DNA from: Meghimatium bilineatum
Taxonomy: Eukaryota; Mollusca; Gastropoda; Stylommatophora; Philomycidae
DNA length: 64,000 nt
Assembly (NCBI GenBank): GCA_034231615.1
Contig: CM067298.1
Coordinates: 31,998,127-32,062,126, forward strand
Direction: 5' to 3'
Positions 44,766-56,194 of this stretch are shown here, one piece after another; the stretch's first letter is position 1, and each line of letters begins with the position of its first letter. A program made the translations under genes and the position numbers. Below the pieces are notes generated by a model. The model saw only the letters and a program-made list of their open reading frames with translations, made no database searches and had not been told where the DNA came from.

Positions 44766-45043
44766 CGCCCGTGTGTTGTCGGGCCCGAAATGGTATCAAA
44801 GAATAGCAACACTGTTTACCTTCCATGCATGTCGTACGAGGCGACTAAGGACGTTATGGGATGGAGTTGGCTGTCCCATCACATATAGGGTCAGTAACCC
44901 AAAGCCATACTGAAGTCGAATGTGTCAGGCCGAAAGGCGCAGATATCGCAGCAATGCTGTAAACCATGACACAACGCATTCCGTTGTCCGGACTACATCC
45001 TGCTGATCTGCAGGAGTTTGAGAACGAACACAGAAGAAGAAGA
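44766..45043 (+). mobile_element. Element A SINE, full length with 12-bp target-site duplication
   Basis: A 278-bp copy starting cgcccgtgtgttgtcgggcc and carrying catgcatgtcgtacgaggcg, gttatgggatggagttggct and aggccgaaaggcgcagatat. It ends gagaacgaacacagaagaag plus GAA. AATACATCCAGT at 44754-44765 recurs at 45044-45055. With 10945-11224 it fixes both ends of the family. Confidence 0.93.
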
Positions 45044-45055
45044 AATACATCCAGT

Positions 45056-45733
45056 GCAGTACCCCTATACCGTGACTATATAAATGCATCAAACACATTA
45101 TCCTTATTCTGTGACCGTGTGCTGATGCATCTAGCGCAGTACCTCCATCATATCAACGTATTATGTGATCATTGATATAGATATACCATAAACGTGAGGA
45201 AAGCAAATATTATTGAAACTAATTCCAGCTACTAGGATTCTTTCACTGTACATACATTGATTCTCATGATCATTTGTGACGTAGTGTGCTGGTGTGAATC
45301 CCTCAAGAATGTAGTCTTTGTCATATTAGCTATAATATTTTTCCTCTGTCTTTGTACTATTGCTGATCTTTCTCCTTCAAGCAACATAGCCAATGTCATC
45401 CTGTCTCCAGTTCATTGACCTGTATCCTGTAATCATATTTCACGTTCGCACATTATTGTAGGGAAGTATACATAACTCCTGAAATATGTACATGAAGTGA
45501 AGGAAGTCCTGTGGTATTCTGCCATTTTTCAACCTACCTTGTGAGTCCCAACCATAGCAACCTTGGTACACTAAGTATAGACAATACTTTGATAATATCT
45601 GTTATGAACTACAAAAGACAGTGAATGTTATTCAGGATACAGAATTACGGATATAGACATGGATATAGACATGTTTGAAGTGAACGGAAGAAGAAGAAGA
45701 AATCTGTAAATTTCAGTACTTATATTTAATACA

Positions 45734-45734
<1 letters not shown>
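45056..45734. other. Unassigned spacer ending in a GAA-rich tail remnant
   Basis: gtgaacggaagaagaagaag at 45686-45705 looks like an orphan GAA tail of an A/B-type retroposon; nothing else was recognised. Confidence 0.4.
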
Positions 45735-45766
<32 letters not shown>

Positions 45767-45780
45767 TTAATAATAATAAT
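45735..45780. repeat. (TAA)n microsatellite
   Basis: About fifteen trinucleotide units with one interruption. Confidence 0.97.
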
Positions 45781-46337
45781 CGTCATTCTACATTAAGTGT
45801 ATTTTCACCAGAATTAAGTACACATTTGAAGAAAGCTCACAAAAGTGTAATAAAAATCAACTGTTATGCATCTATGCGACTGCTGTATCGTTTTTTTGAC
45901 GTCACAAACCCCTTACCATAGCCTGGTCTATCTAGAAAGCCGTGAATAAATGCGTAATTACTAAATAGTAAAGAAAAAGCATGTCCGTGCGTGCGTTAGT
46001 TCAAATTTGTCGTGAAGTAAAGACCTCAAGAAAATATTATATGAATGTTTGTATTAAAATATCAGATGATGTATGCATCTCGGACACACGATAATCGATA
46101 CGGCGACGGATTGTCATAAGAAAATATTCAAAAATCATGTACTTTCTCATCGGGATAACAATTTATATTATAAAATACACATTATCTGGGTGCTTCAAAT
46201 TTGTGAATTTTATATTATTCTCAAACAAAAACATTACACAATTATAAATGTTATACATTTCTATGACAACAACATGTTTACATGTTTGGGAATGTTATAT
46301 TATTCTCTGATAAATGCGATGATAATTCTCTGATAAA
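45781..46337. other. Unassigned spacer
   Basis: No coding or repeat signal was recognised. Confidence 0.4.
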
Positions 46338-46706
46338 TATTCTATTCATAAATTACGTCACATCCACTTTACTGTTTTTCACCAGCCCCCCCCCACCCTT
46401 GTCAAGAAACTGTCAATGATTCAGTAATCTCCCCCCTTCATTAATTATGTTAAAAATGTACCCCCTTCCCCACTCTAAAAGCAGTTTATTTGCAGAAGAA
46501 AAAGGAAGAAAAAAACAACTAAATGACTTATTTTCATATCATTCGAAAACAATTTTAAAATTAAAACATTTTAATTTGTATAATAATGGTTTTTTAATTG
46601 ACGTCATCGTTTGTATTCCCCCCCCCCTTCCACTGTCAACAACTGTCAAACATTTTCTGACAACCCCCCCCCCCTTCCAATTGTTGACGTTATTTAGGGA
46701 CAACAC
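46338..46706 (+). mobile_element. C-run MITE with terminal inverted repeats
   Basis: The left end ataaattacgtca (46348-46360) and right end ttgttgacgttatttaggga (46681-46700) are inverted copies. The inside has four C runs, each next to tgtcaa or tgacaa words (cactgtcaacaactgtcaaa). It is non-coding; the open frame across it is not a gene. Relatives: 54200-54628, 55580-55977 and an end at 47265. Confidence 0.75.
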
Positions 46707-46894
46707 CGATGGCATGTGAGATATTTGTCTACAACATATATATTCACTTATATGTATATTCAGAGTATTAATGCTAATATGTGTACTGATGCATATACTG
46801 TATATATAGTGTTTATAATGAGTCTTGAAAGGTGATTTGCTAATTTAACCAGTGATGATCAGATACCTAGAAAATTTCGTTATCTGACAATACT

Positions 46895-47262
46895 CTAGCC
46901 ACGATGGTGCCGGATAGGAGGGATTTTACGGTAATACTAAGAACATGAGTAAATTTACGGTAATACTTAGGATAGGAGGGATTTTACGGTAATACTTAGA
47001 ATATTAGCGCATTTACGGTATTACTAATGATAGGAGGGAATTAATGGTAATATGTAGGATATATGGGAATTTATGGTTATACTTGTATAGTAGGAAATAT
47101 ATGGTAATGCTGAAAACATTAGGGAATTTATGGTAATACTTTGTATAGTAGGGAATTTATGGTGATACTTATGAAAGGAGGGAATTTATGGTGATACTTA
47201 TGATAGGAGGGAATTTATGGTCATATTTATGATAGGAGGGATTTTATGGTAATACATTTATT
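46895..47262. repeat. ~29-bp minisatellite
   Basis: Units of gataggagggaatttatggt then gatacttat, about ten copies, the leading ones diverged (gattttacggtaatactta). Confidence 0.93.
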
Positions 47263-47264
47263 CT

Positions 47265-47300
47265 CTCAGTCAAGGGTCTGTCCATAAATAAGGTCAACAA
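47265..47300. mobile_element. Single terminal repeat of the C-run MITE family
   Basis: gtctgtccataaataaggtc then aacaattttt matches the outer end of the family (reverse complement of 54601-54626). The opposite end was not found. It abuts the 29-bp array. Confidence 0.6.
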
Positions 47301-48179
47301 TTTTTGTTCGATGTTTTTATTTCGTGAGAATCTGTAACAAACATTGCAACACTCTCTTCTGTGTATGGCGTGGTGAAAGTAATGAAAACTAAAGTTAATT
47401 TCTTGTTGAAACTTATGTTCGATTGTCTAACCGTAACAAACTTTCTTGATAAGAATGACTTTCAAAGAAAAGGCTCTTCTTATTTCACAATAATTTTTCA
47501 ACATGAAAAGTACTTTCTCATAACTTCATGGCACTGCATCCAAATCTTAAAATAGATCCACGATACAATCTCTTACTTTATTTCAATAAAATAATGGCAA
47601 ATTTCCTTCCTTCATATCTTGTCCCTTATTGATTATGTATTCAGTGAAGATTTGGAGGTCGTCAGTATATTCTTCGTGTTTGCGGTGGCTTGGAAATTTC
47701 AACGAAACAATAGAAACATGCAAATGTGACGACTGACTTTATCCTGATCTGATTAGCTTAAAGACCTTGCAGATACAAATTGAGCTAATTGAGCTTTAAG
47801 GAAAATAATGTCAGCTTTATAGCCAGCATTATGCTTAACGGCTGTAAGTTGGTGACCAATAAGCATTATTTGATTCTAGATTTCAGTGAAAAGACTGTAA
47901 ACAATCATATTTTGCAAGTCACATGACTTACGCGTGTATCAAGAGTCGTACCTAGTTTTCATGAATATTAAGAGAAAACTCGTGAGAAAAACATGATTTT
48001 AATGAGTTGTCCTTGACTTTATTTATAGCAGAAATAACGACATTAAAAGAGATGTGTAGATGACCTCTAATATTCGTCTTTGCCATAAAATGTTCCAGGT
48101 GAGCAGTGAACAGAACAATTAATTGTAATAACAACACCTACGGCCTGTTTTAGATAGGCGTCGGTGGTGACCAATCATT
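47301..48179. other. Unassigned region
   Basis: No coding or repeat signal was recognised. Confidence 0.4.
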
Positions 48180-48560
48180 GACGCTGCACTCGTTGCACAA
48201 ACAACTGCCTTTGTAAGAAATGGTACTTCTTTAAGACGAAAGGATTCTTGGATTTTGAAAAAAAACGATTTTCCATATTTCGCATAAGAGACATTTTTCG
48301 ATAAAAAAATCGTACCATCTTCATCTTCAACATAAAGTGGATGTATGATAGAAGGAAGGAGTAATTTCCAGAGAGTGAAAACCTATCCAGTACAAAGAAA
48401 ATTAAATTACCGTTTATTTCAGTTTTGAGTAAAGTATGTTTTGTTATCGTTCGCCATCTCATCAATGTGCAGCTGAACTGTTGCATTACTAAGAAGATTT
48501 GGTGTAATACTATAATTAAAATTTCCCGAATGACCATTATAATGAATTCCGCATCTGTGG
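48180..48560 (-). pseudogene. Possible cadherin-repeat gene relic
   Basis: On the minus strand 48553-48430 reads GNFNYSITPNLLSNATVQLH then IDEMANDNKTYFTQ, where ATVQL..I....NDN..YF fits the calcium-binding linker between cadherin repeats. After frameshifts the sequence gives GNYSFLLSYI and then PLYVEDEDGTIFLSKNVSYA followed by KYGKSFFFKIQ (48330-48265). The spacing from the linker to the DGTI...Y...G..F.F.I strand pair of the next repeat is acceptable. Two frame changes and stops (for example after YFTQN) mean it is not a functional exon. Molluscan protocadherins are often encoded in large single exons, which would suit a decayed fragment. Chance resemblance remains possible. Confidence 0.35.
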
Positions 48561-48729
48561 TATATGGGGTTTGTCAGATATAGCAATAAACAAAGAAGCT
48601 TTGTTGTAAAGATAAAGGTAAAGAAAATATGAGTTATAAACCAACGTCATAGCACACGGTTTTCCATAAGTGTTCAGCTGTTTAGTTAGTGGTTAACCAG
48701 AAACCGTCTGACTAACATCACCTTACACA

Positions 48730-48937
48730 GTTGCTCAGTAGCGATGACGCCTTTCCTCGACCTCCCCAGAGCATGAGCCCTAATGCTTTACTTCCTGGTA
48801 GCCAGGTGTGCTATGGAATAATTTATATTTCAAACAACGGAAATCAATATATATTGTCTACTGCCAGAGTACCATCCTCGTTATGCCTTGTAGTAAACGT
48901 AGGAATAGTTTGTATTGTCGTCTGTTATGTTTTTTAA
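48730..48937 (+). CDS. Weak candidate terminal exon
   Basis: A branch-like ctgactaac and acceptor ttacacag precede a frame starting LLSSDDAFPRPPQSMSPNAL. It ends in a hydrophobic stretch LCLVVNVGIVCIVVCYVF and TAA. It could be a C-terminal exon with a membrane segment. No homologous family was recognised and no partner exon is known; chance is likely. Confidence 0.15.
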
Positions 48938-49100
48938 TTTCATTTCTGAATATACTTTTGTAACATTTATCAGAATGAACTTTCTTACAAAATTAACTTA
49001 AACTCCGTGAATGCATAAGTCTCAATGGAAATTCAGTATTCACATATAAATCACAATGGAAGTTGTGTGTTATTAGAAAATACAAGTAATCTGTACTTAC

Positions 49101-49208
49101 AGTGTTCAACACTGTACAGATAACATTTTGTGTGTGTTCTTTCTGTAATGGAAGAGGATAGAAACAATAGTATGATTTACAAAAACTTCTCCCAGCTTGT
49201 CGAACTCG
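49101..49208 (-). CDS. Weak candidate internal exon
   Basis: On the minus strand a pyrimidine-rich acceptor, gagtttttcttacag, precedes 108 bp (36 codons, open in one frame, RVRQAGRSFCKSYYCFYPLP and so on). A donor ACT|GTAAGTAC follows. Both sites fit the consensus, but the encoded peptide is not recognisable. Bases 49209-49611 show nothing else. Confidence 0.2.
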
Positions 49209-49611
49209 CTGTAAGAAAAACTCAAATATTATACACCATTTTCCCCAAGAAAACAATAGCACACAAACTGACATATGGAAGACTATTATATTGGGCGCCA
49301 CATTGAGTTTACAAAATGATTTCCAGGTTTCACTGCACCTGTAAGCCAACGTTTCCTGCTTCTAAAATTTTTTATATTAGTTTCAGTTTTGTGCAATTAA
49401 AAAAGCTTTCCGTTTACAAACGAAGCTGGTCATCTGTTTGAGTATTCCGTGTTGGAACCATGTTTCATGTAAAGTTAATACATGCACCTTTTACATAAAA
49501 TATATCAAATATCCTAAATCATTATTGTGCAATTTGAAGTATTCAGTGTCCTACAGCTCTCATCCTCCTTGATTATACATCGCCATCTACGTCCTTACAC
49601 GGCCTCTACAG

Positions 49612-49680
49612 CTTCCTAGACCCACACTGTCCTAGACCCACACTGTCCTAGACCCACACTGTCCTAGACCCACACTGTCC
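49612..49680. repeat. 16-bp tandem repeat
   Basis: Four units of tcctagacccacactg. Confidence 0.93.
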
Positions 49681-49689
49681 CTCTGTCTG

Positions 49690-50880
49690 AAGTCGATCAC
49701 CGCCCATAGATGGGAGTTTTCGCCCACTTTGAGAAACCCTACACTAGGATAATAGCAATATATTCAATTTTCTAAAGTTTTCTGCTTAAAATAATATTAA
49801 AGTTATGATAGAATTGTCACTTTTGAATATTTAAAAAAATGATCTATAACTTTCTTTATACACTTCGTGATAACTTATCACAGGATAATTGTATATGTGC
49901 AGGCATTCACTAAACAATTCGGACCACAATCATACATTGCCATTCCAACACTGTTACAGCAGACATAGGTAAATTTACTCAGCAAATTTAACCACATTCT
50001 TTATCATATCAGGTATCCTAGTTTTTAACAGTTTGAAAATTATCACTGTCTCATTAAACAGCGTGGAGGCGTAGTTAAGTGGGGCACCCAGTGCACGGCG
50101 TTTGTCTTTGTATGAGCACATAGTTATCTTATCTTGAGGATGTTACTGCCCTGTTTCATTTATTTCTGTTTCTATTTAGTTATATAAAGGACACACCTTC
50201 ATACATTAACATAACTGAGACGCATGGTAAATAACTTATTTAGATCATATGTAACTTTGAACATTGTCAGGTTTGAAGTGAGTTGTGAACGCTTTTTTTT
50301 CTGGATTTGTTCTGAGGATAAACCGCCCCCCCCCCCACATCCATCAGTCGAATACTCCTTGTAACTCGCAGCTGTTCGTGATCTCCAAAAATTCCCCATC
50401 TACTGTGAATCAAACTATGGACCACCAAAGTGCGACAGGAAGTCAGTGTATTACTCATTTACTACGAGGCTCCATTCATTTCTGTGCTATCATTAGAATT
50501 TATTATTAATTATTTCTTTGAGGTGTCGATCTACGTGGCAAAGGAGCTATTGAAAAGTCAATTAATGTCGACCAACGCGAAAGGGGATGGATTTTGAAGC
50601 CAATGCGAATCGAATCATTTTCATAGTGCTTTTTGCACTAGATTTATTGCTTCTCCAAGTCATCTTCTTCCTCGTTTTCTAGTCACAATGAGTCAGTTAT
50701 CTGAATTTCTTAAATGAACTGTAATGTTGTCGACAGCCCCGTGACAACATAGCATGTGGTCATAGCTGTGTCAGATGTCCATAGTTTTCATTTAGTATGG
50801 TAGAGTGGGCAGTTCTGTAAAATATATCCTGTGTTTGTTTTGCAGTTTGTCATTAGAGGCCCATATCGGTTATTTCCCAT
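49690..50880. other. Unassigned region
   Basis: A C run at 50323-50336 is the only notable simple sequence. No gene or dispersed repeat was recognised. Confidence 0.4.
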
Positions 50881-50881
50881 T

Positions 50882-51905
50882 TCCAACCTTCCACACGTGT
50901 TGTTTGAGTGTACAGTTACATGTTCCCACCTTCCACACGTGTTGTTTGAGTGTACAGTTACATGTTCCCACCTTCCACACGTGTTGTTTGAGTGTACAGT
51001 TACATGTTCCCACCTTCCACACACATGTTGTTTGAGTGTACTCATGTTACATGTTCCCACCTTCCACACACAAGTTGTTTGAGTATACTGTTACATGTTC
51101 CCACCTTCCACACACAAGTTGTTTGAGTGTACTGTTACATGTTCCCACCTTCCACACACAAGTTGTTTGAGTGTACAGTTACATGTTCCCACCTTCCACA
51201 CACATGTTGTTTGAGTGTACTCATGTTACATGTTCCCACCTTCCACACACAAGTTGTTTGAGTGTACTGTTACATGTTCCCACCTTCCACACACATGTTG
51301 TTTGATTGTACTCATGTTACATGTTCCCACCTTCCACACACAAGTTGTTTGAGTATACTGTTACATGTTCCCACCTTCCACACGTGTTGTTTGAGTGTAC
51401 TGTTACATGTTCCCACCTTCCACACACATGTTGTTTGAGTGTACTCATGTTACATGTTCCCACCTTCCACACACAAGTTGTTTGAGTATACTGTTACATG
51501 TTCCCACCTTCCACACACGTGTTGTTTGAGTATACTGTTACATGTTCCGACCTTCCACACATGTGTTGTTTGAGTATGTTGTTACATGTTCGGACCTTTC
51601 ACACATGTGTTGTTTGCGTAGATCCAGGAAAAGGGTAATACAGTTTTGCTGATACTAGATAACACACATAATGACACACACAAATCGACGTTTCGACCAA
51701 AAAGCCTTTATTAAGACAGACAATTGAAGCGAAATTAAAACATATAACAGAAAGCGAACAGTAATAAGACGGTCACATTGATATGCGTAGTATGGATTGG
51801 TATGTTGTTACATGTTCGGACCTTCCACGCATGTTTTGTTTGAGTATGTTGTTACATGTTCGGACCTCCCACGCACGAGTTGTTTGAGTGTGATGTTAGA
51901 TGTTC
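50882..51905. repeat. ~44-bp minisatellite with an insertion
   Basis: About 17 units of tgttcccaccttccacacac, aagttgtttgagtgtactgt and taca, with 42- and 48-bp variants (acgtgttg, catgttgtttgagtgtactc). A foreign 179-bp segment lies at 51621-51799, followed by two more units. A lone inverted unit is at 53110-53158. Confidence 0.95.
51621..51799 (-). mobile_element. Insert with decayed hammerhead-like core
   Basis: The minus strand reads cttaataaaggctttttggt then cgaaacgtcgatttg. The layout recalls the CTGATGA-stem-GAAA core of hammerhead ribozymes carried by Penelope-like elements, with the first box changed to CTTAATA. It splits the 44-bp array. The class call is inference. Confidence 0.35.
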
Positions 51906-53105
51906 TCAATTTAAAAATGGTTACTGTTTTCTCTTCTTATTAGGTGTGTAGATATTGTCTTTTTGATGACATGGGAGAATTGAGTTCTATTTTTTGTTCA
52001 TGGAACTTTCGATGATAGACTTAATGTTCTGAAAATAATATTTTTTTTCTATATATTGTTGCTACCAGTTGCTTCCATTTGTAGCTAGCTGATCTGCAGT
52101 CTTTTTTTCCCCAGAAATGAATTTTATTGACTCAATTGGAGAACTATTTTTTTTAGCTTGGTTGTTTATTTTGATACTTTTTAAAAATGAATTGAGTGCT
52201 TTCCATAATTTTTGGTGTTTTAGTGCATTTTATACCATACTATTGGTTATGAGGTTGAAAAAGAAATAAGAAATGGCAAGCTATGAATTTACCGATTTGA
52301 GTGACATTCGTGGAATATGCTTAGAACATTTAGTGGAGCCATTAACACAACTGCGTTTACATATAGCAGATAATGTTTAATTATTGTTCCAGCATGTTAT
52401 GTTTGAGTGCAAGTGAATGCATCAGCTAATGAAATCATGTATATTAGATTTACTAAAAATGTTGTGGACGATATAATTACCATCACTCGCAACGATTTCC
52501 AGTAGAGAAAATCAGTGTCGAAATCTTGTAATATTTTGTATTGAATACATCTGGTGCCTTTTTTAGTATATTGTCATCGCTAATTGAGTTTTTTGTGCCA
52601 CAAGACTAGAGAATCATGACACAATAAGATGATAAAACTAAGGGTAGCAGGAAACAGTTACAAAAAGAATAAGGAAGTATTTACTGTCTGAGATTTGCCG
52701 TATCTGGAATAACATTACTTCTAATATTTAAAATCTTTAGCATATCCCATTTAGGACGTAGCTATCAACCCAGCATTTGTTGGCTGTGGTGATTTTCAAA
52801 GCAATATACATACGTTCAGTATTTTACACTTTTAATATTAGCTGATATAAATGATAGTGTTATATCTTGTTATATCTTGTGGCATTGAAAAGGGAAAATG
52901 TGTTTTGCCCAAACAAGTTTTTTTTTAGAAAAGAAGTTGACAACTACGACTTTTCACTAGGTGCGGACAAGATTAATGCAATTATAATCGCTGCCAATTC
53001 CAGAGAAGTGGAATAGCTGTTATATTCAGGATATTTTTCCATCACTAGATATATTCAGAGATGGTCGTATCTAGGGTTCTGTATATATGGTATCTACGAA
53101 TGCGT
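51906..53105. other. Unassigned region
   Basis: AT-rich with several T runs. No gene or dispersed repeat was recognised. Confidence 0.4.
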
Positions 53106-53109
53106 ATGT

Positions 53110-53158
53110 AACAGTAAACTCAAACAACACATGTGTGGAAGGTCCGAACATGTAACAG
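53110..53158 (-). repeat. Lone inverted unit of the 44-bp minisatellite
   Basis: ctcaaacaacacatgtgtgg then aaggtccgaacatgtaacag is the reverse complement of the terminal-type units at 51540-51620. It directly precedes a LINE 3' end. Confidence 0.85.
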
Positions 53159-53164
53159 AACATT

Positions 53165-53312
53165 ACGCGTTCTTGTGATCTTTCCGAAGAAAGCGTAATC
53201 AGCAACTGATTGGGACACTGAGCTTATACACTTTTAGATGGCTGACAGAACGGCAAGCGGAGCATGTATGGGAATAGTGCTGTGACGCTTGTTCCTAATC
53301 AAGAATCTAGGT
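53165..53312 (+). pseudogene. RNase H-type LINE, 3' end fragment
   Basis: The plus strand gives NQQLIGTLSLYTFRWLTERQ then AEHVWE. In another frame it gives SAVTLVPNQES just before the end, matching 41600-41750. Only the C-terminal segment after RNase H is left. Bases 53313-53599 hold an unrecognised open frame. Confidence 0.75.
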
Positions 53313-53599
53313 TTCAAAGATGAAAGTGTTCAAAAGATGCAGAGGATGAACTTCAATGCACTCGATTTTCCATATGTACTCCGTCACTCTCAACGAAGGG
53401 GCCTGCCGAGAGTACCACTCATAGCACGTAACTCCGTAGCTTCAAGCGATAATCTTCTTGGATCTTCTTCTGTTTTAAAATGTACTATAGGATGTACAAT
53501 TTCTCATTTGATGTTTTGGACTGTCAATCAATTTGGTCTACAATTTATTAGTTATATGTGACACTCCCTTTTTTCAATAAATCTCAAACGCATATTTTA

Positions 53600-54195
53600 A
53601 ATTATACCTATTTAATTATGTTAACACTCGACGGTGATGTCATGCCAGAAATTACAACTCGCATTGCCCTAGCATCAAGTGCATTTAACAGACCTGGAAG
53701 TCAAAGTCAATCAGCACACGCACGAAAATGCGCTTATTTAATTCCTGCGTTATTCCGGTGCTATCATATGGATGTGAGAGCTGGAAAAGCTCTTTATCTT
53801 CAGAAAAGAAATTGCTGAGTTTCGAGAACACATGTCTTCGTAGGATAACTAACACCCATTGGAGTGAATTCAAATCGAATGATAAAATCAGAGAAGAGAC
53901 ACATCAAAATTTCATCACAGATGTTATCAGAAAACGCCGTTGGTCCTACATCGGGCATGTCCTACGCGCAGACACCAACAGCATACACCACCAATCTCTT
54001 GAATGGATACCTACAGGCAAAAGAGCAAGGGGTAGACCAAAAGAAACACTCAGAAGAACAATACTTAGAGAAAGTAAAACAACCAATATTCATACTATTC
54101 AAGAACTGCACAGAATAGCTTTGAACAGACATAATTGGAGAGATCTGACCTCTGCCCTATGCGCTAACTTCAGCGCAAAAGGAAAATGAATGAAA
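53600..54195 (+). pseudogene. RTE-type LINE, C-terminal region (broken)
   Basis: Frames encode LTLDGDVMPEITTRIALASS then AFNR. A shift gives MRLFNSCVIPVLSYGCESWK and SFENTCLRRITNTHWSEFKS, then NFITDVIRKRRWSYIGHVLR, GKRARGRPKETLRRTILRES, and ALCANFSAKGK and stop. The last 150 codons (53728-54189) are uninterrupted, among the longest intact LINE frames here. The RT catalytic domain is missing. Same family as the element split at 28070-29850; here the site of that insertion is intact. Confidence 0.9.
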
Positions 54196-54199
54196 TGAA

Positions 54200-54628
54200 A
54201 TTATGTTAAAATGTTTTATTACCCCCTCCACAACAAAAACTTTTTGCAGAAAAAATACGAAAATATCACATCATTTGTTTCAACAGGTCACATGGTTATA
54301 GATATGTTTCAAATGTATAGATAAATGTTTAAAGTGTATAAATATATATTTTTTAATTTATAGATAAATGTTTCTAATTTATAGATACTAACATTTGTCT
54401 ATAATTTATGTATAGTATGTATGTCTATCTATATAATATATAAACTGAAATTTATAGATAACTTTCAAATTTATAGAGAAATGTTTCACATTGAAACAAC
54501 ATAACTGGTGTATAGAAAAAGAATTGTCGACGTCAACATTTGTCAACTCCTCCCCCTCTCTTCATTGTCGAATTTGTTCAGTCGCCACCCCCTCCCCTAG
54601 CTATTGACGTAATATATGGACAGTCCCC
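54200..54628 (+). mobile_element. C-run MITE, left end decayed
   Basis: The right end attgacgtaatatatggaca then gtcccc (54604-54629) and inner cgtcaacatttgtcaactcc with C runs match 46338-46706. The left end appears truncated next to the RTE LINE tail. Confidence 0.65.
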
Positions 54629-54649
54629 TGTTTATTTATAGACTTGTAC

Positions 54650-55105
54650 ATACAAATTAACATAATGTATTAATTTCTCTAAGTATAGTATAATCTATTA
54701 ATTTCTCTGTTTGTAGTATAACGTATTAATTTCTCTGTTTGTAGTATAACGTATTACATTCTCTGTTTGTAGTATAACGTATTAATTTCTCTGTTTGTAG
54801 TATAACGTATTAATTTCTCTGTTTGTAGTATAACGTATTAACGTTTCTGTGTGTAGCATAAGGTATAAATCTCTCTGTATATAGTATCATGTATTAATTT
54901 TTCTGTGTGTAGTATAAGGTATTAATTTCTCAGAGTGTAGAGTATAATGTATTAATTTCTCAGAGTGTAGAGTATAATGTATTAATTTCTCAAAGCGTAG
55001 AGTATAATGTATTAATTTCTCAAAGCGTAGAGTATAATGTATTAATTTCTCAAAGCGTAGAGTATAATGTATTAATTTCTCAAAGCGTAGAGTATAATGT
55101 ATTAT
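54650..55105. repeat. 28-bp minisatellite
   Basis: About 16 units of gtattaatttctctgtttgt then agtataac, changing gradually to ctcaaagcgtagagtataat units in the right half. Confidence 0.95.
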
Positions 55106-55229
55106 ATGACTCTTATAACTGACTGAATCTAAAACACAGATTGAAGAACACCTTAATTCTAATTTTAAAAATGTTTTAAAAGGTACAGCAGAAGATATTT
55201 TAATAAAGATCTTTTGAAGTGAATTAGCC

Positions 55230-55505
55230 CCTCTATTGTCCGGGACCAAAAAGGAGTGCAAGGAATAGCGGCACTGTTACTGGGCAAGCATGTTATTAGG
55301 TCAGACTTAGGAGTTTTGGCTGTGGGGTTGACTGTCCTGCCCCACAGAGGGTAAATATCACCCAGAAGCCATGTGGAAGTCGGATGTGTCAGGGCGAAAG
55401 GTATATATATCACAGCCATACTGTAAACCATGACACAACTAATTCCGCCGGTCGCACTATATCCTTTTGATCTTCAGGAGTTTGAGAACAAATGAAAGAG
55501 AAAAA
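55230..55505 (+). mobile_element. Element A SINE, nearly full length, diverged
   Basis: cctctattgtccgggaccaa, gaatagcggcactgttact, gaagtcggatgtgtcagggc, ctgtaaaccatgacacaact and caggagtttgagaacaaatg follow the family order from head to tail. No clear target-site duplication was found. Confidence 0.82.
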
Positions 55506-55579
55506 AAGAAATGATGTAAATAAGGAAAAAATGTCAATCTGTTTTAAGTGTTCCCAACTAGTGTTATTTTGAATATTGA

Positions 55580-55977
55580 AAGTATGTGGCCGTCAGTGAA
55601 TGACGTTACCAATTGGGGGGGGGGTAACGTGGGGTGGGAGAGTCTGAAATGGATTGGGCAGTTGTCGATAAGGGAGGGCAGGACTTCAATAAAAGTTGTT
55701 ACAAACTATATCTATTTAATACATAAATTAAATTGTTTGAATTTCATAAATTTATCTACAAATAAGAAATAAATCATTTAGTTTTGTTTTCATACTGGTA
55801 ATTCTGAAAAAAATATTGGTGAATTATTGTGTTTTTTTTGGGAGGGGGATCTTTAACATATTTACAGTTATAGGGTGGGGGGGGGTGTGGTCAGAATTCT
55901 GGACAAGTTGTTCATAGTTGGAGGAAGAGGGTGATCAACGACTGCTAAAGTATTGTTGACATAATTTCGGACATCCC
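55580..55977 (+). mobile_element. C/G-run MITE
   Basis: The left end gtggccgtcagtgaatgacg then ttaccaattggggg and the right end tattgttgacataatttcgg then acatcccc are decayed inverted copies of the family ends. G runs replace the C runs, showing opposite internal orientation. Confidence 0.6.
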
Positions 55978-56194
55978 CTGTAGACTATTTCAACTGTTGG
56001 GATAGTGTTGTTATTTATGGTTAGAAGTGTTTTGCTAGGTTTCCACGATGACGTCTTTCTTAAGAGGAACGTATTAACTGCGAAGACATCATGTTTCATT
56101 TCTTCTTCTACATTTAGATTTAAATTAACCACCTGGATATCATAAACTCATACATTTGTTTTGTGAAAGAGTAGTTGTCGATAAAGCAGGTCAT

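Noticed and set aside
50064..50110. gtggaggcgtagttaagtgg as a tRNA-like A box
   Set aside because: No B box follows at a suitable distance, so a SINE head is not supported.
53289..53561. 90-codon frame upstream of the RTE LINE
   Set aside because: No domain or repeat match was recognised and it overlaps the end of an RNase H-type LINE fragment; coding status is unsupported.
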